From positions 18,680,001 to 18,744,000 of the forward strand of contig JAFFJZ010000001.1 of assembly GCA_018340375.1 (NCBI GenBank): a stretch of DNA of 64,000 nucleotides, written 5' to 3'. Numbering within the stretch: the stretch's first letter is position 1; the number at the start of each line of letters is the position of its first letter. Positions 1 through 12,730 of this stretch are shown here, piece after piece. The translations under genes and the position numbers were made by a program. This stretch comes from Gonatopus flavifemur (Eukaryota > Arthropoda > Insecta > Hymenoptera > Dryinidae). Under the pieces are notes generated by a model. That model had not been told where the DNA came from, did no database searches, and was given only the letters and a program-made list of their open reading frames with translations.

Positions 1-238
1 GGGAATAATCAGTCAAAATTTTTTCCAAAATGATCATTTTTTTGATCACATGTTCTGCAACTTTTGAAATAGAAAATGAACGAAATAAGGCCCGATTTTG
101 GGGCATCATGCGAAATGGGGCCTTACTTGGCCCATTTTTTCTTTCAACAATTTCTGAACAGGAAAATGATCGATCACTTTGGCAAAAGTGTTGACACACT
201 GTTGGAGAAGTTATGAAATTTTTTTCATGGACAATTCA
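1..238. other. AT-rich flank, no gene seen
   Basis: Left flank of the first TTAA element. It contains two short GGGGC/GGCCC-type words (near 90-140) that recall the GGCCCA-rich patch at 10.3-10.5 kb, but no reading frame or clear repeat structure. Confidence 0.4.
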
Positions 239-242
239 TTAA

Positions 243-1083
243 GGGGGATAGCCACTGTGATGGGTCAAAAAATTAGTGATTTTAAACATTTTTTTTGACC
301 GAGTAAATAGAGGAATTTTTGAATCGGGTTTTTTTTATTTTATTAAGTACACATCTAATCATTTTTCCACAAATTTCTATTGAAAAATATTGAATAGTTT
401 AAAAAATACAAATGATCCCGTAGCGCTTGAAAAAAAATTCCCCCTCCATGGCCGCATCGATTTTTCAAAAATCAGTACTCTGAAAAAAAGAAGAAAATTT
501 TATTGTAATCTGTATGAATGTAGTTATCGTTTTTCACAAAATGACGACCGATTGACAATATTTCCATTTTTTCGACCTTATTTATTTGGCTTCGAAACAG
601 TTTAAAAAATAGTAAAAATCAAAATTTTCCAAATTGGCTACCCTTAACCTTAACCACTACTAAGACGAAGAAAACAAAAGAAAGAAATTAGAAATCGGTT
701 CATAATTGTTCGAGTTATTGATGCCGCCAGTTCAAAAAAAGTCGTTTCGAGAAAAGCGCGTTCAAAGTTTTTAGTCCATTTCTCTCGTAATGAAATCATG
801 TATCTTTTAAATTTTCATACCTATATTAAACTATCGAGTCCTGGACCATATGACGGTTCTTCCTCTTCATCTCCAGGGGTCTTGTTGGATTTCTTAATTT
901 TTTTATCAATTTTTTCAATGCGATTCTCAGCAGCTTTAATCGGGGCTCTCACAATCACAATCATTGTGACATAGTCAATTTTTGGAATAATGACTTGAAA
1001 TTTAGTACACATATTTTTGAATATATAAACTTTGATTTAAAACAAGGAAAATTGTTTTTTACCCATCACAGTGGCTATCCCCC
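243..1083. mobile_element. Non-autonomous DNA transposon in a TTAA site (841 bp)
   Basis: A 23-bp inverted repeat beginning GGGGGATAGCCACTGTGATG occupies 243-265, and its exact reverse complement occupies 1061-1083. Both ends abut TTAA (239-242 and 1084-1087), the target duplication typical of piggyBac and Kolobok elements. The interior has two short frames: 390-605 plus, and 821-1012 minus with a lysine-rich then acidic tail. I recognise neither and no transposase is visible. The run of G at the tip fits Kolobok-like termini better than the usual piggyBac CCC tip, but the superfamily is unproven. The element is seen directly; the class is inferred. Confidence 0.85.
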
Positions 1084-1087
1084 TTAA

Positions 1088-4000
1088 ACAGAATTCATAA
1101 TAAAATATTGAATTCAATTAAAATAACATATCACGGTTGGTTTGTTTGAAACATTTTGTTTCAAACATGATGTTTTAAATATGTTTAAAATAAAAAAAAC
1201 CGTGTGTTAAACAAGGAAAACATGTTTTCTTTTCCAACCCTGTAACATATCTGTGAAATTTGATAAATAATCATTACATTTCAGTAATGAATTATGAAAT
1301 TAACCACTCAGTATTAAATTTAATATGAAAAATATGATATTTTATGAACAATTTCGTATCAAATTCAAGAACTTTTCTACCAGTGCGTGATTTTTACTTA
1401 TTGTTCCCCTTGAGGATCAAGTGTAGGTCAAACCTGACGGTTGAATCCAAGACCCCATTTGCGCCCTCTATATATATATATATCATACTACTCAGATAGT
1501 AGTCGATTCGTCCAAGAATTCTTCAGAAACTATGTGAATATGTAAAAAAAAAAAAAAAAGGACTTGGATTTTTGATTTCGCACCCCCAAATTCAATTTTG
1601 AAAATTCTTAAATAGTCCCTTTATCCTACAACTCGATAGCTATAAAAATTGATTTTCTCAGAGTGATATGAAATGAAATGGCGACTGTACAGTGTTTCTT
1701 CGACGAAGTGTTTCTTTTTCAAAGGCTGTGTGGTCGAAACAATTGCAACTGTAATCTCTGAGTTGAATTAAAAAAGAAAATTTTAGCCATAAAGATGAGA
1801 AGGATATTTCGATGTATCGATTTTAGCAGAAATAGGACCTTATTTTGAACACATTACAAAATCAAAATTGTGGCATCTTTTGAGCAGACAAGAAATCGTT
1901 TTTTTCCATTTATACCTCAACCTTTTAAATCTTGATTTTGATCAAAAACTTCTCCTGTATCCTGATAATCTCTGAAAATCTGTATCTTTCTCGTGTAAAA
2001 TTTTTGGATTTAAAATTTTTGTTGTATTTTTTCTCAATTCATTTTTGCGTAGGGTAAAATGTTTCTAAAATTCTCATCGACGCTTCAAAAACTAGATGAA
2101 ACGTTTTTCGATACACATCTAAATGTCAAATGATGTTGAAAATATTTGATTCCGTAAGCTCTAAAGATGATCTATCAGTATATGTCTTCTATATCTATGA
2201 TTCACGTGTAATTATTTTACATAAAAAAATCAAATTAACTGGTTTTAGAGTAAACCACTCGATCACCATTCGAATTTATATTAAAGATATCCATCATCTC
2301 GATATTTACACCTTTTTTCTGTCATTAGAAAAAAAGGTGATGATTCATTTATTTGGATCCCTTTTAATCGTAATATAACCAATTTATATCGAATGAAGTT
2401 GCATCACTCATCCCCGGTATATCCACGTAAATGATTCTATCGAACGTTCGATCAATTCAATTTTGTTTCAATTCGTACGAACAATAATAATAAATAATCA
2501 AACGTGAATATATGCGAATATATTCATAAATAGAAAGTCGTGCTTGATATTCAACTCATAAATCGATTGATGTGTATCTGTAGTATACGAATTCTCACAT
2601 TCAAAAGGCTCTTTTAAAACGTTCCACATACGTTTGTTTCTACAGTTTACGCTCAAAGAGAGAACTTCTAAGCCCAGACACGTTATGATCGTACAGAAGG
2701 GGATTTTCGTGGAAATTTTTATGACTTTCTGAAAAATGTTTTGAAAGTTAACTATGAAAATATCATTGGTTTATCAACGAACGGTTAAATATCAGAGAAA
2801 CGTGTTTGGAACATCGCATACGCCGAAAGGATTTGTAACGGGTCTCGTGTTTCTTGCGAGGAGGGAATGAGAGAGCGATGTACGCTACTATACTTCGAGC
2901 CGTTACAAATTCTCTGGATGTATACTCAGAATATTTGTGCGCAACGCAAAAATCATCGAGTTGTATTAATTTCTATTAAAAATTCATCGTTTGAGACAGT
3001 TTTTTAAGATTGCTTTTGCAAATATAATCTTTTGCAATCACTTTCTTCAAAATTTTCAGAAGAATTTGACTGAATTTCAAGGAACTTGACAAAGTTTGAT
3101 AAAATTGATCTAAAAATTCAGAAGGAATCAATTCACCACAACAAATTATACACAAATCATATGTAGGTCATGGGTGAATCATACACACACACACACACCA
3201 GATATGGGTCATGGATGATTCCGTTTCGTGTTCTTTAGGGGAACATTTTTTACGTTGTTTCTTTTGTTTCTTTCAAGACACGTCCACTGTTGGTTTTTTC
3301 TTCATATCTGTTCATAACAGATCTCGAGGGTAGTCATTACTCCCTCAATTTTCACCCTCTCTTCGTTCGTGAGTCACATAAGAAAATGTACGCGGAAAAA
3401 AAAACCTTGCGGTATCTGATCACTGATAATGAACTGTAAAATTATTTAGGCCTTGTAACGGGGATCGAATTGATTCTCATTCGATGGAACTCGGTTACAT
3501 AACACAGTATCGAAAATGGGACTTTTTGTCGAAGAAAGAAAAGAAGATAAGTTTTCTCGGGGGAAACGGGATAAGTCTATCATTGCAGATTTTAATACTT
3601 CCTAGTGTCGAAAACAATAATAAGCAGAAATAAGAACAGCACGTAAGGTAATCCGAGCTTCTCTATCAGTGTTACGAAACCTTTTCCTTATCGAATAATA
3701 ACATTTACTTTGAATGTGACTAGTTATTTAATGCGCAGGTAGCGAAGAGGTCAAGCTAAGTATCAATCTAATACCAACGTAACAAATTAATCTGCCGAGT
3801 CGTGAAATTCTTCTCAAGTTTTAATCTACAATGTATATGTATTTGAATAACATCCTACCGGGGCTACCTTTGTTTTTATTTCAATATGCGTAACTTACCG
3901 CTATTTCATTCTTGAATATTCAAATGAATGAATCATAGGAGAGTCAATAGATAGTAGTACCTTCACTAAAATAGACGCCAGTCAGGCGGACTAACAGATC

Positions 4001-5419
4001 TCCATTCTATAAATGGTACAATTACAACGGGAAAGGACCGTATAAGACTCATTCAGAATAAATTCAAGCGTTAACCAGTTTTACGGGTAAAGCCAAGTCA
4101 CCAAAGTATATTATATATACTTTATAAACTGCAAATAAAGAATGAAATTACAAGAAGAATGTGCAGAAGAACATGGAATTCGAATTACGTATCGCAACGA
4201 TAAATACAGATTGCCTTTTTTTGGAAATACAACACAACAGAGTATTTTGACCATTGGTTTTTAAATGTATCGAAGGGATGCCTCAATGAAGGGTGTGTCA
4301 GGCAGTTGTTTGACAGATCAGTACGTGCCTATCCCGGTGTTGGAATTCCTTTAATTTCGGTTGAAGGCTTTCCTCTCTGATACAATGGGTCGAGAGGATA
4401 AAATGTGGATAGGGTAACAAATCCATTTAGACAAAAGAGAATCGAAGAATTGTTTTTGGAATTACATCGATATCGAAGCTAGAATAACTAGCTTATTGTA
4501 ATTTCGAGTTGAATTACAAAGAGTGTAATTGATTGATAAATGCGCCTGAAGGTGCTCTTTTCTAGACTTTGAAAACCATGTGTTAGATGGAGTCATGCTT
4601 CAGCCATATTTTAACTACAGTATCATCGTATCACACCATCAATCAATCGCACGCCGAAGAAGAACCTTTCAGAAGATTTCGGTTTTACGCGGTTGAACAT
4701 TATAACCTATGTTCCTCAACGCATAAGTCAGCGGTTAGGATGTTATGTCTCGGATAAGAAATAAGTAGATAAGGAGGGTCGAACCCCTCTCAAAATTCAC
4801 TCTTGGTGACAATATATTGTGATTTGGAGATTACTTACCTAGTAACGGTAATAGTGTCTCCAAGGTATCACAGAGAACATTTCTGGTTGCATATATACTT
4901 CCTTTACGGATGAATTTTATACTTTACGGTTATGTTATCTAATAACCAAATCGGTATTCAATCCATTTGAATCGAAATAACAAATTCAACTTGAAAACTC
5001 TTTGAAACAATGCTTGACAGGGTTCCATCCTGATACTGCCATCAAAGGAAATTAAGTGTCCGTCCTCTAAACAAGGGTTGCCTTGGGCGTTAGCAAAACC
5101 ATTGTCTGACGATAAGGGAAAAAACTGGTAAATCTATTGGCCCGCCCTTGACTTTATCTTATCATTTTCAACCATATTTCAAGCTTGACAAAAGGGATTC
5201 GAGCAACGGTTGGCAAAGATTCTGCTATGGTTGACCCATAGATGAGCCGATAGTTTTTACAAATATAGGAACAAATGTGAAATTTACGATCGAACGTTTT
5301 ATGTACCCAATATCCGCTTCGTCTTGCCTGTTTTCACAAAGGAGTTGGTTGTTCCAAGCATGTGCTTACCTACTCCTTTTTTCTTTATCTAATTTTGATA
5401 TAATTGTATTTTATGTTCT
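1088..5419. other. AT-rich DNA without recognisable gene
   Basis: No coding frame I can support in 4.3 kb. Contents: a short inverted repeat of AAACA-type words around 1140-1250, a (TA)7 run at 1469-1483, an A15 run near 1541, and an (AC)8 microsatellite at 3183-3198. The rest is ordinary AT-rich sequence with no terminal repeats that I could pair. Confidence 0.5.
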
Positions 5420-5423
5420 TTAA

Positions 5424-6075
5424 GGGGAGGTTTTCATCGAGCGAATTCCGAAATACGGTGATTTTCTCGAGTTTTTTTTCTTAAGAAGAAAGTAAATTAA
5501 GAACTCGAGTTATTTGAAATTCATTGAATGGGTCTCAAAGTACGTGAAAAAAATTTTCTCAAGTTGAAGGATTCGTATCCCGAAACTTTAAAGACCTTTT
5601 TCTCGAAACCATGTTTTTCAAGTTTGGCTCCACGATGTCTCAAAAACTACTGAACGGGTCGCTCTTTTTTTTCTAATTTATTTTGTAGCTGAATGGAGAT
5701 GACATTGGCCTTTTTTCTTCTCTTGGTGGCACTTTAAAGAGTGAAAAAAAGGTGAAAAACGCTACCAAAAGTCTGCATGTCTGTAATTTCTTTAATTTTG
5801 AACTTTTTATTTGTACAACCTCCAACAAATATAATATACTTCATAAAAATTGTTGGATTTTTTATTTCTGATAATTTTTGTAAGTGCTATAGTGGCGCCT
5901 GAGTGATCACTGTTTCTTTAGTTGGTTATCAATTTGTTATTGAAAAAAATGTTTGTATGTACTTGAAGACTCAATTAACAAGTCTGAAAACCCCCGAGTT
6001 CTTTATTCTCTCGCCATGAAGAAAACAATTCGAGAAAATCAGGTTATTTTGAAATCGCTAGATGAGAACCTCCTC
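5424..6075. mobile_element. Second TTAA-site non-autonomous transposon (652 bp)
   Basis: The left end starts GGGGAGGTTTTCATCGAGCG just after TTAA (5420-5423). The right end, read in reverse complement, starts GAGGAGGTTCTCATCTAGCG, followed by TTAA at 6076-6079. The imperfect inverted repeats extend roughly 70 bp and share the word GATTTTCTCGA further in. The short plus frame at 5953-6159 runs across the right inverted repeat and into the flank, so it is not a gene. The G-rich tip and TTAA target match the style of the element at 243-1083, although the two TIR sequences differ. Superfamily (Kolobok or piggyBac type) is inferred. Confidence 0.8.
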
Positions 6076-6079
6076 TTAA

Positions 6080-8474
6080 AAATGATTGTACATTTTCGTA
6101 TTAAATACCTTTCAAAATCAATTCAAAATTTTGAATCTTCTCCGAAGGAACAGATTTGAAACATTTCAACACAATAATTTTCTTACAGAATTCCTCCTTC
6201 CATTTCAACTTATTGAGATTTATAGTTCAAAAAAGAAACACAAGAAATAAATATCCCACAATGTCGAAATAATCTTGAGAATCTACGTCAAAAGATTCCG
6301 AATCGCGCCACTCGTGTTTATAATTTTATCCCGCCTTTATCGATCTTTTCAGGTAAAAAGGGCAACTAACTTTCTACCTTTCTACGATGTACGTTGCGAA
6401 GAAGTATTGCCTTGATGCTAGATTTTATAACATATCGATCCTCCCATTTTCAACGATCTCAGGCCTGATTTTGACATATTCTTTCCATCCCGCAAAGCAA
6501 AGCTAATGGGAACTGACAGATATTACACGATATTTTCCTGGGTAATCAAAACTATGCTTTGAACTCGTACACATCGATTCTTCAGATGATTGAAATTAGA
6601 TATAGCAATCGCGTTCTTCTTGAAAGGATCTACGAATGACGCCTTTTGTGCGAACGATAATAACCAAGTTGAGAGTTTCAAGTTTTGCAGAAGCACAAAA
6701 AATTTCTCTTCTCTTTTTTTTTCAACATTCTTTTTTCTTGGCTCCTCTCGTGAAAAATTTAAAGATAAATTCAATGTTCTTATACTCTCAAAGCACAAGA
6801 TACGCGATTAGGAATGCATTATTAGATAGAGTACGCTGTAAATGAGTATCAAATGTGCCATAGTAGATGGAAAATGAAAGCGAACGAATAATGATAGAAG
6901 GCCAAGGTTGGAGTACAATACCCGCGGGTAAATGGAACGATTGGTAAAGCAAAGCACGAGATCTAGAATTGCATCAAAGTAGTCTCTGGATTGAGCATCG
7001 AGTAAATAACAGTTAAATTACATACCCTTTCGAACGATTGCTTGAGATATTCATTTCCTTATTTTAACATGTCATTGGTGGTATTATTCGAATCGTACAG
7101 GGTGTTTCAAAACGATCGTTGGATCGAAATAGATTTTCATTCTATTTGTTTGAACTCGGCATTTTTTAATTATCAGTAACTCTCGAGCAATCACATAATT
7201 TCCTGTGTGAAAAGTTTTGTTTGATTGTAGAGGATATATTTGAGACAATATAGCGCTTGTTTTTGTCGACAAAGCGTCCAATACACGAGTAGGTAGGTAT
7301 CAACACCCAGTTATCATGGAAACTGCAAGCGGAAGGGCATTAAAGTCACACACATCTACTACGCTCCAGGAGTTTATCGCATCAATATTTATACTCACTT
7401 TGAACACACGCGTTCTTTAAAAATACCATGATTACCTCCAACATTGACTTCCAAGTTGAGAGTGTATATGTGCGGTTCGAATACGAATATACGCGATATT
7501 CTTTATTCTTTCATTCGAATTCAATCGTTCCAATATTAGCGTCCATTTGTATTCTTTTGTACCCTCTTATTGATTCGATAAACAATATAATCTGAATTCA
7601 ATACCTATGTATTCGATTTTTTTGTCATATTTGTATGAGATGTTTTGATCATTGTTCCGTTATCGCGTATTTGTTGTATTATTTATCGATTCATTGACTT
7701 CATTATTACAAATACACATCGATAATAATAATTCACACGGTGAACAATGATAAACGATACAAAAATGACGATAGGCTATCCGGACGTGCAACTTTTTTAT
7801 AAGTAAAGAATTTGTAATATGTTGGGAGAGGCATCGAGAACACCACACTTTTAAAAATGAATCCATTGTTTTTCTTTCAATACGATAGCCACGTTCCAGT
7901 GGTAGGGTTAATATATTCATGACGCCTTGATTGACATTGCCAAAAATAACCGTCACAGGCGACAATAGGATTGTTTTGTACGAGTGAAGGCCAAGGTCAA
8001 GTTCGATTCCAACTTGTTGTGCTCGGTCCTCTCCAGCCATCTCGTTATTTCGAATGCTCTCTGTTTACCTCCTCCTATCTCCTTGATGACGTAACTCAAT
8101 TTCATCAACAGATTTATCTTGTATTATTAGACGCAAAAATCGTCAGCTCTGAGTGGGTGTATCGCGCACATTTTTGAAGCATTAAAATGCATTCTACAAG
8201 GTTTTATAATGTTCTTTTATTCTCCGCGTGGATTCTTGTTTTATATATATATTATACACACGCACACATACAAACACGAGATTATGCTCTGGGAATATTT
8301 GAGACCACCTCACAATCGTTATTGCGCAATCAAATGAATTCCCTTTTTGATACACAATCAGAAGGGTATAATAAAAATGAATTTTTTATGTTTCATCACA
8401 AGAAGTTGTTGTTAATGTATTAATGTATTAATATAACAAATGAGATAACGATGTTTTTATTATTTTTTGTTCAG
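6080..8474. other. AT-rich DNA, no recognised gene
   Basis: Several overlapping short frames on both strands (6.5-6.8 kb, 7.66-8.18 kb) lack domain resemblance or splice context and look like chance frames. A CAGGGTGTTTCAAAA word near 7099 resembles the tip of some mariner-like inverted repeats, but I found no matching right end. Plus-strand acceptor-donor juxtaposition TTTTCAG/GTAAAA at 6352/6353 is listed separately. Confidence 0.45.
6330..6358 (+). promoter_or_regulatory. Possible weak recursive-splice (ratchet) site
   Basis: Pyrimidine-rich sequence ending TTTTCAG is followed immediately by GTAAAA at 6353. An acceptor fused to a donor is the layout of zero-length recursive splice sites in long insect introns. 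The donor half is not a consensus GTAAGT, so this is weaker than the site at 38,799. It is meaningful only if a plus-strand gene spans the window. Confidence 0.2.
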
Positions 8475-8571
8475 ACAAAGCTGTGGAGCGAACGGCATCT
8501 TTTCAAGACGCTTGGATTTCAGCGCTTTCAACAGTTTGCCTCGAACCAAACTGAACTCCTACCATATTAAG
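8475..8571 (+). other. Candidate internal exon (97 nt)
   Basis: A T-rich tract ending TTTTTTGTTCAG stands directly before 8475, and AAG/GTGAGT closes the segment at 8571/8572, so both splice signals are strong. One of the three frames is open through the whole piece (32 codons after one leading base), reading QSCGANGIFSRRLDFSAFNS then a basic-polar end; the frame ends in phase 0. I do not recognise the protein. The leucine, asparagine and phenylalanine spacing is faintly like a leucine-rich repeat, which I do not claim. It could be a genuine exon of a gene whose other exons lie outside the window, or a chance pairing of splice signals. Confidence 0.3.
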
Positions 8572-11073
8572 GTGAGTGCAAATGATAAAGATTCGTCATT
8601 GATCCCTTTTATAAACTAAAATCTTATAAAAGGGAAGTTATATTTGCTCTCCTTAACGTTAAACCTAATGTGTCTCAAGGGATTCGAGTACAAGAGCTAT
8701 ATAAGGGAATAATTGTCCTTATCAAAAGTCTATATTTACGATTGCCATAGACTTAATTAATCCTTTAATTCTCTGAAAATTGTGTAGAGGAAAAAAAAAT
8801 GATTGTCTAGAGAGGACCACCCGATAACGCAATAATAAGAATAATAAACAAAAAAAAGGCTAACTTTATCCCTGATAATTTATCGCACTTCTTTTTTCAT
8901 TGCCACGAAGGATACTTAATTACAGAAGTTTTGTCTCCTTTCTCCTGCCACGGTTGAACGTACGGGTTGACATCCATAGTCTGAGCGAATATCCCTTTTG
9001 AAATGGGAAGCGTTTCTTGATATCAAGAGACTGTATCTTTTTAAATTGCTACATAATGGAAAAGTAATCTGTTTAGAGAGAGAAAATAAATCCTTGAGAC
9101 AGAGAGGCAAGTTCATTGCTTCGTGAGAAATAATATAATAACCCAGAGTAAATACAAGGATAAGAATTTGGATTATAGATATTTGAACTTGGCGGTATAA
9201 TCATATTTTCTCAGAAGAGGGAACGTATCCAACGACGAGCAAAAACGGTATCGAAAAAATCTCATATTTCACAACTAGCGAGATTCACGTCGAAAGGAGA
9301 GATGTTTTCTTTTTTTACCAATGAAATATTTTCTCCGTTCAAGAAAATATGTGTAGCGAGTATGAAAGAAAATTTGGCTTCGTATATCTTCTCCTTTATT
9401 TGCACGTAGTATCAATTATATTTCATCTTTGTAGAAGAAGAATTACGTACGCTATGAAGTACGGCAGAACGGCATTGAAGGTTAGATGCTAGTCCAATAA
9501 AAAATTCAAAAATAAAATCAACATAAATTTACAAAACTCCATCTCGTATGTATAATACTTGGTGAGTTTATTTTACGCTCTGTAGAACCGACTTTATTCT
9601 CTTTTCTCTGATCATGTTACTTATATACTTCATACAAAGCACTTGAAAAAGATGAGGTTTGGTGTCTTCCTTGATGTTTGCACTTCACCTCACATTCAAG
9701 ATGGAAGTTTAATATGGAAGGGATAATTTTAACATTTTGAATATTCATTGTGGATGTAAAAAATTGTGTGGATCGACAAAAATATGAATTTAAGATATGA
9801 ATCTAGTGGAGTCATTTTAGGAGGTCTTGCCGAGTTCCGAGAGAGCCTTATATTACATAAAACCGGTAACATCACTGGTCGACAGCTATTTTATATTTCA
9901 AAGTTTGACCACTGATTTGAAGTGATGAATACGGACATGAAGTCAGATTTCCTGAATTAGTTTGTTTTTTGAGATGATTTATATATAAAATTCATTCCTC
10001 ATGTAGATTTTATGTAGAAGTTATATATGAACCATAGAGTGGTACTTATTTGGGTTTTTTTTGTTCAAATTTCAATGAGTGTACCCTCTAAACGAGTTCC
10101 GAAAAAAATAAGAAAAACTCCTCTTAAAAGCACTTTATTGTATTTTAATAAGAATACGTGCCACAAGCTACTCACTTTTCTCCATTGAATTCATACATGG
10201 GGTTTGTACCAACTCACTTTCATTGAGTTTTATTCAGTAATTCATGTGATTTTTGCGACATCTTCAATTTTGAAAATTTCAAGATAGCTTCCTGTGTGGA
10301 AATTTGTCCGGGCTCAGAACTGGGCCAGGTTTATAATCCCTACTTGACATGTAGCCCTGGTTAGGACACCTGGATTGGCCCCAACTTGGGCCAATGGGTG
10401 TTACGCTTTTTAATCTAGGCCCTGTAATGGTTCCCAAACTTGGCCCACATCAAGAATTCAACTTGGGCCAACTTAGGGAGTTCATTTCAACCTATATGAA
10501 TTTCCAAATTTCATCCTGCGCTGGGCCTCAGGATATTTGGGTGATATTCCTCAGATAAAAGACAAATAAATTTGCTCCAGCAAAATGTTCTTTGAGGGTT
10601 AGCTTTTGATAGATCTATGCTTTATGTAAAATTACCATCAAATCAAAAACAAATTGAAATTCACATCCACTCTTAAGCGGAGAGGAAAGTTAATCAAAAT
10701 ATTTTTCCATTCAGCCAATGGCGTATCAAATTTTTGGAATTTCAATTTCGGGCTCATAAGTTGTTGGAAATTCGTTTCAATTGTTATAACCTGGAAACTA
10801 AGAGCACTTGGAGAATAACTTTCAAAAATATAGAAATCAAGATACGTTTTAATTCATTCAGTGTCAGAGATTTCCCTAGTGGAAATGAAAGACAATGCCA
10901 TTTCCACCCAACAACATTGAGCATGCCCCGAATGTACGTCAGCTTTGATTTTCACCTAAGAGGATACTAGAATTACAACCCGAAGTATTTGGTGAAAATC
11001 CTCTTGACTATTTTGAAATACTCTATAGACAATTCTACCAACGTTAATATGAAGTATTCCGTTGTTGCATGTA
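8572..11073. other. AT-rich DNA with a GGCCCA/TGGGCC-rich patch
   Basis: No gene seen. At about 10,310-10,530 the words GGGCC, TTGGCCC and TTGGGCCAA recur in both orientations every 20-40 bases, a degenerate low-copy repeat resembling the GGGCC-rich 70-bp units at 14.58 kb in composition only. The short frame 10,734-10,970 has no recognisable features. Confidence 0.4.
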
Positions 11074-11458
11074 CACTGTTAGAAATTTCTGATTGAATTT
11101 TCAATCACAAGTGATGGAAGCAATTTCCACTCACGTAAATGAAAAATAATGTACAGTAATATTGAAAATTCATTAACAAGTTCTTTAAATTTCATGCACA
11201 TGTTAATGATTGTTCAGAAGAATCATGATTGAAAATTCAATAACAAATTCTTTAATTTTCATGCACATGTTCATGGACTTCGAGAGAAATCGTGATTGAA
11301 AATTCAATAACACGTGTTTTAAATTTCATGCACATGTTCATGGTTGTTCAAAAAATTAGAATTGAATTCTCAATCACGAGTAACTGAATGTTCCATTTCA
11401 GTGACTGAAAAATGAATGTCAGGTTCCTGAAATTTCTGGAAATTTGGGCAAATAAGTG
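11074..11458. repeat. Repeat element with internal 67-bp tandem units
   Basis: Three head-to-tail units of about 67 bp start at 11,161, 11,228 and 11,295. Each begins ATTGAAAATTCA and contains TTTCATGCACATGTT. The block lies between TA/CACTGTTAGAAATTTC at 11,072 and AAGTG/TA at 11,458, which resemble the CAC...GTG ends and TA duplication of the hairpin MITEs, although the inverted repeats are poor. A related ATGAAATTTCAAG...AACAGTG/TA end occurs at 14,280. It may be a MITE whose core expanded in tandem. Confidence 0.5.
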
Positions 11459-11459
11459 T

Positions 11460-11791
11460 AAGCACCAAAAATTATGGAATCAAATTGTACATAGCAATCT
11501 AACACTCACAAAAAAAATTTCTTGAAACAAAAAAATTTTTCTTGCTGCTGGGACAAAACTAATTTTTTTTCTTGAGCCTAGAAAATTTTACTTGAATCAA
11601 GGAAAATTCGTTTCGATTCCAAAAGAAATATTCCTGGTTGAAGTAAAATTTCCTAGACTCAAGAAAAAATGAAGTTTGTTCCAGCGACAAGAAAAATTTT
11701 TCATTTCAAGAAATTTTTTCTGTGAGTGAGAGCTTTTTTCAAACACTTTTGATTGCTATATACAACTTGATTCCGTAATTTTTGATGCTCA
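11460..11791. repeat. Long imperfect palindrome (foldback), ~330 bp
   Basis: Left arm words (GCACCAAAAATTATGGAATC, then CACTCAC and AAATTTCTTGAAAC) recur in reverse complement on the right as TTTCAAGAAATTTTTTC, GTGAGTG and GATTCCGTAATTTTTGATGC. The inner part (about 11,510-11,740) is rich in CTTGA/TCAAG words. It could be one long foldback, or a MITE beginning CACTCAC inserted symmetrically inside a larger one. No coding content. Confidence 0.65.
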
Positions 11792-12676
11792 GAACGACGA
11801 CTGACGTCCTTTCTGTCAGAACGACGTCGATATTGTGGGCTGCTTCCAAAATCTTACACCAACAACAATCAATCTGCATAGACAAACACCCTGTTTCTAG
11901 GTATGTCCAGTATAACTTATTTCATTTTAAACTTGTAGGCTTTTTTGATTTTGACGATTTTTTGTGCACATATGGAAAGAATATCCTGAGTAATTGGATA
12001 CAAAATTTCTTCAAGATGTTTAAAAAATCATTTTATACAATGAGACTTCATCAACTAGAATCCATGTGATTTGAATGAAACCGGTTCACTTTTGGAAAGT
12101 CTTATACACATGGAGCGAAAAATCTATTAATTTCATATGAAATAGTATTTTTTACTGTGCTTCATATCAAAGCCGGTTTTAGTTTAGATTTCCATGAAAA
12201 TTTATATTCCCACACAGTGGAATAGTTTCCTTAAGGAATTATGAGTACGTTTCCAAATTCACCGAATACTGTTGATGATATCTGAAACAAATTAATGGAT
12301 TAGGATGTCATTATGTACAAGTTTGACGATACTCAAATTAATGGTTTAGGATGTCATCGTGTGCAAGTTGGACAATACTCAAATCTACTTGAATGTACAA
12401 GAAATGAAAAAATACACCGTCTTGGATGATGTATAAAGATAGTTTTCAAAAATAGTCAAAATAGTTTCCTGAAATTTATGTAAACATACCTTGTCGCTCT
12501 CAACACTTATTTCATCGGGTCAATCTTTGTAAAATGAATTCTGTCAAAGCGTCTGTTTCTGCAATTTCAAACCCTCAACGAACACTGTTGATGATTTCTG
12601 AAACAAATTAATGGATTAGAATGTCATTCTGTACAAGTTTTTGCAAAAAAATTCCATATCATCATTTCAAACGGAT
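11792..12676. repeat. Locally duplicated repeat cluster
   Basis: A segment with ACTGTTGATGAT(A/T)TCTGAAAC followed by AAATTAATGGATTAG.ATGTCATT occurs at 12,268-12,320 and again at about 12,576-12,640. A third partial copy of the second half (AAATTAATGGTTTAGGATG) lies at 12,338. The upstream word ATAGTTTCCT also recurs. This indicates a local duplication with an internal ~59-bp direct repeat. No coding function seen; the 95-codon frame 11,782-12,069 starts inside the preceding palindrome and is disregarded. Confidence 0.5.
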
Positions 12677-12678
12677 AT

Positions 12679-12730
12679 TTGAATGATACACATTTATATA
12701 TATATTCACATATAAATGTGTATCATTCAA
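12679..12730. repeat. Short near-perfect palindrome
   Basis: TTGAATGATACACATTTATA is mirrored by TATAAATGTGTATCATTCAA around an AT-rich centre with an (TA) run. It is a 50-bp perfect hairpin, possibly a minimal foldback remnant. Confidence 0.7.

Noticed and set aside
7099..7290. CAGGGTGTTTCAAAA tip resembling a mariner-like inverted repeat
   Set aside because: No matching reverse-complement end or target duplication was found nearby.
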